From Pseudobdellovibrio sp. (GTDB taxonomy: Bacteria > Bdellovibrionota > Bdellovibrionia > Bdellovibrionales > Bdellovibrionaceae), in assembly GCA_025449725.1 (NCBI GenBank), contig JANWIU010000146.1:1-6073 (forward strand): a stretch of 6,073 nucleotides of DNA. Reading direction: 5' to 3'. Shown here piece by piece: positions 1-4,628 of the stretch (its first letter is position 1; the number at the start of each line of letters is the position of its first letter). A model generated the notes under the pieces. It was not told the DNA's origin and did not search any database. It saw only the letters and a list, made by a program, of their open reading frames with translations. The position numbers and the translations under genes were made by a program.

Positions 1-738
1 AAACGGTTGGTAGCCACTGCTTCTTTTAATATAAGCCGAATGAAATTCACCGTTGGACTTCAGCCATACTTCAAGATCGGTGGTCCAAACTTTACCTGCG
101 AGAACTGATTTTTTATAATCGTGGCTGATGCGGTCCCAGTAGTAATTGGCGCGTTCGACCCAGCGAACGTAAAAAAGTTCTTCGACCCGGCTGTAAAATG
201 AATAATAGGTATTCGCATCGGTATTAAGATTGGTTGCGTTTGAAGAATCGATGTCGCTGGGTAACGCATGGCTAATGGCGGACTGTTCACTGACCTTTAC
301 TTGCGCCGCCGAAGGCTTCATTCGCGCAAACTCCGGAAGGTCACCGTCATTTTTTGCCAGCTTCACTTTATTTACATTCTCAGAAATTTTTGACGGAGGA
401 AGAATTTGCATTTTTGGTTGTGACGCATTTTTATTTTGGCTGGCACCTAATTCCGATGCGCGGGTTTCTTTTTCTACCCGTTGGGTTTGTTCAGATTCAA
501 AGCGCGCTTTTATTTTTGTGTCTTTCAATTGCTCAACTGTGGTTTTTAATTGTTTTACCAATTGCCGGGTTTCGTTTAGGCGCTCTTGCAATGTAGAATC
601 AGGCTTTAATACTTCCAGTTCGACCGGTTGATTGCGCAAATCATCGAGAAGAATTCTTTGGGCGAAATAAAGTGTGCTTGTTGTCAGCAGAAAGTGAAGC
701 AGCAGACTTAAAGCTATAAAAAAACCCAATTGTTTCAC
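1..738 (-). CDS. TonB/TolA-like energy-transducer family protein, partial (C-terminus beyond left edge)
   Basis: The minus frame is open for all 246 codons from a GTG at 738-736 to the window edge, so the 3' end is missing. Residues about 5-26 form a single hydrophobic N-terminal membrane segment rich in Leu, Phe and Ala. Residues about 47-90 are a charged Gln/Glu/Lys heptad-like stretch, probably coiled coil, followed by a polar low-complexity linker to about 175. Residues about 177-205 are aromatic and amphipathic. The last stretch has a hydrophobic strand, a Lys-Ser-Asn-Gly-Glu turn and Ile-Lys-Arg-Ser-Ser-Gly (237-242), which resembles the start of the TonB/TolA C-terminal fold. The layout (inner-membrane anchor, periplasm-spanning rod, C-terminal domain) is that of TonB/TolA proteins. 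It lacks the Pro-rich EP/KP repeat of classical TonB and has a coiled-coil rod more like TolA. A TAA lies in frame 9 bases before the GTG, so no upstream start is possible. No good Shine-Dalgarno is seen. ExbB/ExbD-like partners are not in the window. Confidence 0.75.
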   Translation of the reverse strand, partial: MKQLGFFIALSLLLHFLLTTSTLYFAQRILLDDLRNQPVELEVLKPDSTLQERLNETRQLVKQLKTTVEQLKDTKIKARFESEQTQRVEKETRASELGASQNKNASQPKMQILPPSKISENVNKVKLAKNDGDLPEFARMKPSAAQVKVSEQSAISHALPSDIDSSNATNLNTDANTYYSFYSRVEELFYVRWVERANYYWDRISHDYKKSVLAGKVWTTDLEVWLKSNGEFHSAYIKRSSGYQPF

Positions 739-757
739 GCAGTTAATTTAGTATTAA
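730..757 (+). promoter_or_regulatory. Weak candidate promoter for pilZ
   Basis: On the plus strand TTGTTT (730-735), a 16-base spacer and TATTAA (752-757) could form a promoter reading into the PilZ gene. The -35 box would overlap the first codons of the divergent TonB-like gene. The matches are modest and the region is AT-rich, so chance is a real possibility. Confidence 0.25.
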
Positions 758-773
758 AGTGAGACAGTCTCAA
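745..773 (-). promoter_or_regulatory. Candidate sigma70-type promoter for the TonB-like gene
   Basis: Read on the minus strand, TTGAGA (773-768) is followed by a 17-base spacer and TAAATT (750-745). These match the consensus boxes at 5 of 6 and 4 of 6 positions. The predicted transcription start falls very close to the GTG at 738. A leaderless or nearly leaderless message would fit the missing Shine-Dalgarno. This is inferred by eye only. Confidence 0.35.
760..772. repeat. 13-base perfect palindrome in divergent spacer, possible operator
   Basis: TGAGAC-A-GTCTCA is perfectly symmetric around position 766. It lies between two divergent genes and overlaps the -35 box of the minus-strand candidate promoter. 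It also sits just downstream of the plus-strand -10 candidate. The half-site GAGAC occurs again at 784-788. Position and symmetry suit a dimeric repressor site, but no regulator is known. Confidence 0.35.
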
Positions 774-842
774 GCCTAAAGTCGAGACGAAACGCTCAAG
801 TTGAAACAGCTTTGTGCCGATAAAGTATTTGGTGGGGGTCTT

Positions 843-1346
843 ATGGGTAAGGTAATTGATATTACGTCTCGTCTAAATACTATGGCAGATAATGCTCAGG
901 TTAAGAGCTTTGCAGATGTTCTGAACTACGAAGAGCAAAAAAAATTATATTTAGTGCACGAACGCCGGAATATTAAACGTACCATTCTTTCCGAATTCGT
1001 AAGTGCTATGGTTGTGATTCCGGAAAAGGGCCTCATTCGCGTGGGTATTTACGACATTTCTGAACACGGTATTTCTTTTGATCTGGAATTTGATCAGGGA
1101 GCTTTCGCCGTAGGTGAAGAAATCTCTATGCGCGTTTACCTGAATCACAAAACTTACTTCCCGATTAACGTAGCTGTGAAGCACGTTACCAATGAGTCTT
1201 TAGAGGGCGTCATCCGCCATGGTACCGAGTTCGGCAAAAATGCCGTAAATGATGCTGCACTACAGTATTTCGTCAAATTTATCGAAACGGTGAGTTTGGG
1301 TCTGAAAAAAGACGAAGGGGATCTGATGGCCCCGAAAATTTCATAA
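843..1346 (+). CDS. PilZ domain protein, probable c-di-GMP receptor
   Basis: This is a 167-residue cytosolic protein. It carries both halves of the PilZ c-di-GMP binding signature: Arg42-x3-Arg46 in the Arg-Arg-Asn-Ile-Lys-Arg stretch, and Asp71-Ile-Ser-Glu-His-Gly76, which fits [D/N]xSxxG. Around these are the alternating hydrophobic strands of the PilZ beta barrel (about 50-125), and the C-terminus is helical. The N-terminal 40 residues are a polar helical extension. Known PilZ proteins change activity or partner binding when they bind c-di-GMP, often in motility, exopolysaccharide or predation control; the target here cannot be read from the sequence. I chose ATG 843 because a G-rich Shine-Dalgarno-like run (831-838) precedes it. 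The frame extends upstream to TTG 801, but that start lacks a ribosome site and would add 14 residues. The gene is divergent from the TonB-like gene and is followed by the 1395-1432 hairpin before phoH. Confidence 0.9.
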   Translation: MGKVIDITSRLNTMADNAQVKSFADVLNYEEQKKLYLVHERRNIKRTILSEFVSAMVVIPEKGLIRVGIYDISEHGISFDLEFDQGAFAVGEEISMRVYLNHKTYFPINVAVKHVTNESLEGVIRHGTEFGKNAVNDAALQYFVKFIETVSLGLKKDEGDLMAPKIS

Positions 1347-1394
1347 TCTGTAATCAAATCGAATAAATAATGTGACATTGAGCCTGGACTAATG

Positions 1395-1432
1395 TCGAAT
1401 TAATCATAGCCAAAGTGGCTATGATTAATCGA
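1395..1432. repeat. Long inverted repeat (14 bp perfect, 3-base loop) between pilZ and phoH
   Basis: The arm at 1399-1412 (ATTAATCATAGCCA) pairs perfectly with 1416-1429 around the loop AAG. Three more pairs (1395-1397 with 1430-1432) form if A1398 is bulged. No T tract follows on either strand, so this is not a standard intrinsic terminator. It ends only 13 bases before the phoH Shine-Dalgarno. It may be an mRNA stem-loop that ends or protects the pilZ message or tunes phoH translation. It could instead be an operator: the right arm contains TATGAT (1420-1425), a good -10 match without a clear -35. Confidence 0.7.
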
Positions 1433-1445
1433 CTCAAACGACCAT

Positions 1446-1450
1446 GGAGG
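1446..1450 (+). promoter_or_regulatory. Shine-Dalgarno GGAGG that decides the phoH start
   Basis: GGAGG begins within the first codon of the longest reading frame (ATG 1444) and lies 5 bases before an in-frame TTG at 1456. This is ideal spacing for TTG and impossible for ATG 1444, which has no ribosome site of its own. The TTG start is therefore preferred. Confidence 0.7.
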
Positions 1451-1455
1451 TTCAT

Positions 1456-2775
1456 TTGTCAGTTAAGACTAAGCGTCGCAAAGTTGTTCTGGATACCAAT
1501 GTCATTCTGTTTGATGCTTTCGCTTTATTGAAGTTCGGCGATGCCGACATTCACATACCATTTGCGGTAATTGAAGAAGTCGATAAATTTAAACGTGATC
1601 AGGGTGAAAACGGACGGAACGCCCGTCAGTTCAGCCGTTTCGTCGACGTACTAAGAGGCAAAGGTTCGCTCGCACAAGGTGTGCAGATCGATAATCACGA
1701 AACTTACGTTTATATCACAACCGATATGGGCATGGCCGGTATCGGCACAGAATTAGATCAGGCAAAAGCTGATAACCGAATTCTCAGTACAGCGCTGGCA
1801 TTACAAAAACAACATCCGCGTTCAAAAGTGGAATTGATTTCAAAAGATATCAATCTTCGTATTAAAGCTGACGTTTACGGAATTTTTGCTACGGACTACG
1901 ATAATTCAGATGTTAACCAGGAAGATCTTTACGAAGGTTATCAGGAATTCGAAGTGGCTCCGTCTAAGATCGATCAGTTTTATTCTGAAAAAAGAATTAA
2001 TATCGATGCGAAGTTGATCGGAAACCAATATGTAATTCTTAAGGACTCTTCGAATGCGAATCACTCTGCAATCGGACGTTATTCTTTAAAAGAAAAAGCA
2101 ATTATTCCATTGATCAACCCTCCTGACAGCATTTGGGGAATCACGGCCCGTAACGTAGAGCAAAGCTTCGCTTTAGATGCTTTGTTGAACGATGAGTGCA
2201 TGATGGTTTCATTGGTTGGTAAAGCGGGTACCGGTAAAACATTATTGGCGATTGCCGCGGGTTTATTCAAAACCTTAGATGAAGGCCGTTATCAGCGATT
2301 GCTGGTTTCGCGTCCGATCTTCCCAATGGGCCGAGATATCGGTTACCTTCCGGGCGATATCGAACAAAAATTAAATCCATGGATGCAACCGATTTTCGAT
2401 AACGTTGAATTTTTAATGGGTGCTGATAAAAAAGCGGCGGGCCGCGCACAAGAATTAATTAATCAAGGTATGTTGAATATCGAACCGCTGACTTACATTC
2501 GCGGCCGCAGTATTCCGAAGCAGTACCTGATCGTGGATGAGTCTCAAAACTTAACTCCGCATGAGATTAAAACTATTATCACTCGTGCAGGTACAGGAAC
2601 TAAAGTTGTTCTGACCGGTGACGTTTACCAGATTGATAACCCTTACGTAGATTCTGCAAACTCGGGCCTTACTCATGCCGTTGAGAGATTCAAAGGCCAA
2701 GAAATCGCGGCTCACGTAACACTGACGAAGGGTGAACGTTCGCCGTTAGCAGAGCTAGCTGCGAATATTTTATAA
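1456..2775 (+). CDS. PIN-PhoH fusion protein (PhoH2/YlaK-like RNase-ATPase)
   Basis: This 439-residue protein has two domains. Residues about 8-150 are a PIN-type RNase fold with the expected acidic residues: Asp13 in Leu-Asp-Thr-Asn, Glu40/Glu41, Asp106 in Ala-Asp-Asn-Arg, and Asp131 in Ser-Lys-Asp-Ile-Asn. Residues about 225-439 are the PhoH P-loop ATPase. It has Walker A Gly-Lys-Ala-Gly-Thr-Gly-Lys-Thr (255-262), Walker B Leu-Ile-Val-Asp-Glu-Ser (358-363), the Thr-Gly-Asp sensor motif (387-389) and a C-terminal Glu-Arg-Ser-Pro with a likely arginine finger (Arg428). Family members (PhoH2 in mycobacteria, YlaK in Bacillus) are described as ATP-dependent RNA-unwinding ribonucleases, and some are toxin-like with a short antitoxin gene upstream. 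No such gene is present here: pilZ and a hairpin precede it. The start is TTG 1456 because GGAGG lies 5 bases upstream; ATG 1444 would add four residues. It is followed after 8 bases by the MaoC gene. Confidence 0.93.
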   Translation: MSVKTKRRKVVLDTNVILFDAFALLKFGDADIHIPFAVIEEVDKFKRDQGENGRNARQFSRFVDVLRGKGSLAQGVQIDNHETYVYITTDMGMAGIGTELDQAKADNRILSTALALQKQHPRSKVELISKDINLRIKADVYGIFATDYDNSDVNQEDLYEGYQEFEVAPSKIDQFYSEKRINIDAKLIGNQYVILKDSSNANHSAIGRYSLKEKAIIPLINPPDSIWGITARNVEQSFALDALLNDECMMVSLVGKAGTGKTLLAIAAGLFKTLDEGRYQRLLVSRPIFPMGRDIGYLPGDIEQKLNPWMQPIFDNVEFLMGADKKAAGRAQELINQGMLNIEPLTYIRGRSIPKQYLIVDESQNLTPHEIKTIITRAGTGTKVVLTGDVYQIDNPYVDSANSGLTHAVERFKGQEIAAHVTLTKGERSPLAELAANIL

Positions 2776-2783
2776 GAGGAGTT

Positions 2784-3215
2784 ATGGTCGATACGCCAAT
2801 ACCAACGCCAGATGACCGATACGTCGGTTACAAAGCAACAGAAACGATTAGGATCACCGATAAGATGGTTCGGCAGTTCGCCGAGATGTCCGGTGATAAT
2901 AATCCGATTCATCTCGATGATGACTATGCCAAATCAACCCGGTTTGGCAAACGAATCGCTCATGGGATGATTCTCGCGGCTTTGATTTCGCGTTTACTGA
3001 ACGAAAAAATCGGTACTGGCGGAATTTATCTGGGCCAAACTTTGAAATTTACGAATCCTGTTTTCATTGATGATGAAATTACTTTTGAACTTGAAGTGAC
3101 TAAGCTTCATAAAACTAGAGGCCTGGGAATTATCGAAACCCAGGCTAAGAGAGCTGACGGGGAACTCGTTGTAAAAGGCGAGGCTACTATCATGATGGCC
3201 TGGGGAATCAAGTAA
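2784..3215 (+). CDS. MaoC-like (R)-specific enoyl-CoA hydratase, hot-dog fold
   Basis: This 143-residue protein has the length and pattern of PhaJ/MaoC (R)-hydratases, which add water to trans-2-enoyl-CoA to give (R)-3-hydroxyacyl-CoA in the cytosol. The hydratase signature spans about 31-66. It reads Phe-Ala-Glu-Met-Ser-Gly-Asp-Asn-Asn-Pro-Ile-His, with the catalytic pair Asp38 and His43 spaced as in PhaJ, then Ile-Ala-His-Gly-Met on the central helix. The C-terminal strands (about 82-140) complete the hot-dog fold. GAGGAG (2776-2781) precedes ATG 2784, and only 8 bases separate it from phoH, so the two are very likely co-transcribed. Enoyl-CoA supply to fatty acid, PHA or branched lipid metabolism cannot be told apart. 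No PHA synthase is visible nearby. The physiological link to PIN-PhoH is unclear. Confidence 0.9.
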   Translation: MVDTPIPTPDDRYVGYKATETIRITDKMVRQFAEMSGDNNPIHLDDDYAKSTRFGKRIAHGMILAALISRLLNEKIGTGGIYLGQTLKFTNPVFIDDEITFELEVTKLHKTRGLGIIETQAKRADGELVVKGEATIMMAWGIK

Positions 3216-3233
3216 CTACGGTTATTGCCAAAT

Positions 3234-3245
3234 GACATTCAACTT
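3234..3245 (+). repeat. Direct repeat copy 1 (GACATTCAACTT)
   Basis: The same 12 bases occur at 3637-3648, so the two copies bracket the small minus-strand gene at 3249-3533. A 12-base repeat is about what chance gives in a window of this size, so a role as a cassette boundary is only a suggestion. Confidence 0.3.
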
Positions 3246-3248
3246 TAA

Positions 3249-3533
3249 TCATGTTTCAGCTTCTTTGTTCCCGATGTTGGGTGTTGGTTCGGAGCGTCTA
3301 ACGAGAGTAACGATTCTCTGACTTTGGGTGGCCGAAAACTTAAGAACATGATTGCAGAATCCTCGCAGAGATTTCTGACCAGATCGAACATAAAATCTTT
3401 TAATATCGATACTTTTTAAAATGTCTATTAAATCATTTTCAAGCTGATGGATGCTATCGGCTTTATCGATGGCAGCATTTAGTGAATCTCTCACAATTTT
3501 TGAATTCTGTGATTTAAGTTTTTCCATAGTCAT
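3249..3533 (-). CDS. Small protein resembling the helical N-terminal domain of HNH-endonuclease-type proteins
   Basis: This 94-residue, Lys/Arg-rich, probably cytosolic and all-helical protein has no signal peptide or membrane segment. After a polar N-terminus and a helix (about 12-40), residues about 44-80 show the spacing Lys-Arg-Phe-Tyr-x3-Gly-x2-Ser-Leu-x-Gly-Phe-Cys-x4-Leu-x-Phe-Ser, followed by a Gln-Arg-Ile and a double Arg. From memory this matches the pattern RRLY-x3-Gly-x2-SLFEY-x4-Leu-Gly-Tyr-Ser-x4-RI found before HNH domains in many Bdellovibrionota and Myxococcota proteins. No HNH motif follows: the protein stops after a short polar tail, and the next downstream DNA is the intact maoC end. 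It is therefore a free-standing domain or the remnant of a larger gene. The start is ATG 3533; ATG 3527 is equally possible, and neither has a clear Shine-Dalgarno. Function unknown. It converges on maoC with a 33-base gap. Confidence 0.65.
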   Translation of the reverse strand: MTMEKLKSQNSKIVRDSLNAAIDKADSIHQLENDLIDILKSIDIKRFYVRSGQKSLRGFCNHVLKFSATQSQRIVTLVRRSEPTPNIGNKEAET

Positions 3534-3636
3534 GACTAACGATTTTCAAATTTCGTGCGCACCTAAACTTAAAAATTTAATGTGTTGAAATTCGCAAATT
3601 GGAACTTGAAACGGATTCCGATCGCCGCAGGCTGAC

Positions 3637-3648
3637 GACATTCAACTT
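3637..3648 (+). repeat. Direct repeat copy 2 (GACATTCAACTT)
   Basis: Second exact copy of the 12-base word at 3234-3245, lying about 100 bases upstream of the start of the small minus-strand gene. The flanks of the two copies do not match further. Confidence 0.3.
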
Positions 3649-3794
3649 CGGGAAGAAGGGTAATCGATTTCGATCCCAGTTGTAGATTTTACTTAAGAGA
3701 AACGTGAGAACTAGAGCTAATTCTCTACCTCGAGGGGCCGCTAATTCGCTTACGGTGGCCAGTTCCTTTCTTTTTTACCTATGAAAAAATGCCT

Positions 3795-3825
3795 TTGTGG
3801 GTTTTTTGAGCAGGTATGCTATATA
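3795..3825 (+). promoter_or_regulatory. Candidate extended -10 promoter of the secreted DUF3298-like gene
   Basis: TG-C-TATATA (3817-3825) is an extended -10 element. A weak -35 TTGTGG (3795-3800) lies 19 bases upstream, which is long but tolerable with an extended -10. The transcript would start near 3832 and have a leader of about 40 bases ending in the strong Shine-Dalgarno GGAGG (3863-3867), 5 bases before the ATG. Confidence 0.45.
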
Positions 3826-3872
3826 TCCGGCGTTACTTAAAAACAACATAACCTTTTACCCCGGAGGACTTC

Positions 3873-4628
3873 ATGTTTCAAAAATTATTGGCGATCACTG
3901 TGATAGCAACTTTTTCATCACAAGTGGTATTAGCCTCGGCAGAACCAACACCACCTTTAGCACCTGTTACGCGTGTTGAAGAAGACATAAGCGAAAAAGG
4001 TTCAACTCAAAAAATTTCATGGGACAGATTGGCTGCTTTCGACCCTGCGACAAAAGCAATTAACGATGCTGTTCGTGCGGACTTAGTCGAAAATAGCTGT
4101 GGCCCATCAGATGATGCCGACAGAAGTTATGACTACGAAGGAACGGCAGAAAACACTGAGCTTAATAGCAACTACATATCTTACAAAGTTACAGTCAGCT
4201 CATACTGTGGTGGGGCTCATCCGAACTACGGCACTTATCATTTAACATTTAACGCAAAGACCGGCGCGAAGTTGGATATAAATAAAGAAGTTCCTCGTCA
4301 GAATACAGACGGTGACAATGTTGACTGGGATGCGCGAGAAAAATACCAACGTGAACTGGCTGAAGTTATGCTTCAGGAAGCTAAAGCTTCTAACAGCACA
4401 GCGATCAAAGATACTGAATGCTACGAAGGCTTAACTGATGCCGAAGTGGTAGAACAAATTCTTCAGTTCTATCCGGCTATTTCAGGATTAGGTCCGGATA
4501 AAAAAGTGATCACGTCGACTTCTCCTCCGCATGTAGCAACACCTTGTCAGTTTGACTTACCTGTACCGCTTTCTGCAGTAGAGAAATTCTTAGCTCCGGA
4601 CAGTGTTATTAAGGAATGGCTTAAATAA
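3873..4628 (+). CDS. Secreted DUF3298/RsiV-like protein
   Basis: This 251-residue protein has a clear signal peptide. Met-Phe-Gln-Lys is followed by a hydrophobic stretch (5-20) and Ala-Ser-Ala, with probable cleavage after residue 23, so the mature protein is exported. Residues about 98-138 match the DUF3298 (RsiV/PdaC-type C-terminal) pattern: alternating strands, Ser-Tyr-Cys-Gly-Gly-Ala-His-Pro (110-117), then Phe-Asn-Ala-Lys-Thr-Gly-Ala-Lys-Leu. The end (about 226-240, Phe-Asp-Leu-Pro-Val-Pro-Leu-Ser then a Phe-Leu helix) also fits that domain's last strand and helix. Four cysteines (76, 112, 183, 225) could form two disulfides, in line with an oxidising periplasm. There is no N-terminal transmembrane anti-sigma part as in RsiV, so anti-sigma activity should not be assumed; lysozyme or cell-wall binding is only a possibility by family. 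The gene has its own promoter, GGAGG at 3863-3867 and a terminator inside lipB. It appears monocistronic. Confidence 0.8.
   Translation: MFQKLLAITVIATFSSQVVLASAEPTPPLAPVTRVEEDISEKGSTQKISWDRLAAFDPATKAINDAVRADLVENSCGPSDDADRSYDYEGTAENTELNSNYISYKVTVSSYCGGAHPNYGTYHLTFNAKTGAKLDINKEVPRQNTDGDNVDWDAREKYQRELAEVMLQEAKASNSTAIKDTECYEGLTDAEVVEQILQFYPAISGLGPDKKVITSTSPPHVATPCQFDLPVPLSAVEKFLAPDSVIKEWLK

Larger units (their letters stand above)
3534..3872. other. Gene-free intergenic stretch of 339 bases
   Basis: No convincing coding frame was found on either strand. The part next to 3533 is AT-rich and presumably holds the promoter of the small minus-strand gene, though no clean boxes were picked. Positions 3706-3725 form an imperfect 20-base palindrome (GAGAA...TTCTC, 8 of 9 pairs around a 2-base centre). 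CCTCGAGG (3728-3735) is a short palindrome. GGCC (3736-3739) and GGCC (3757-3760) can pair ahead of a pyrimidine/T-rich run (3763-3776), giving a weak terminator-like shape on the plus strand. A6 (3784-3789) faces T6 (3802-3807). The right end carries the promoter and leader of the 3873 gene. No tRNA cloverleaf was recognised. Confidence 0.6.

Noticed and set aside
230..631. Open frames on the plus strand opposite the TonB-like gene
   Set aside because: They are antisense to a minus frame open through all 246 codons with a coherent anchor-rod-domain layout. Their own translations look random, rich in Phe, Cys and Ser.
801..842. Longer pilZ reading frame from TTG 801
   Set aside because: No ribosome site precedes the TTG. 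ATG 843 has a G-rich Shine-Dalgarno-like run before it and gives a normal PilZ length.
3216..3248. Terminator between the convergent maoC and small minus-strand gene
   Set aside because: Only a 4-bp TAAC/GTTA stem is visible and no T tract follows it.
3655..3690. TTCGATCCC, reminiscent of a tRNA T-loop
   Set aside because: No matching T stem, anticodon arm or acceptor stem could be built around it.
3781..3840. 19-codon frame starting Met-Lys-Lys-Cys-Leu-Cys upstream of the secreted gene, leader-peptide-like
   Set aside because: It has no Shine-Dalgarno, and it overlaps the candidate promoter, so it would probably not be transcribed from that promoter.
3797..3979. 60-codon plus frame overlapping the start of the secreted protein gene
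   Set aside because: It is out of frame with a well-supported signal-peptide gene, has no ribosome site and its translation shows no domain pattern.
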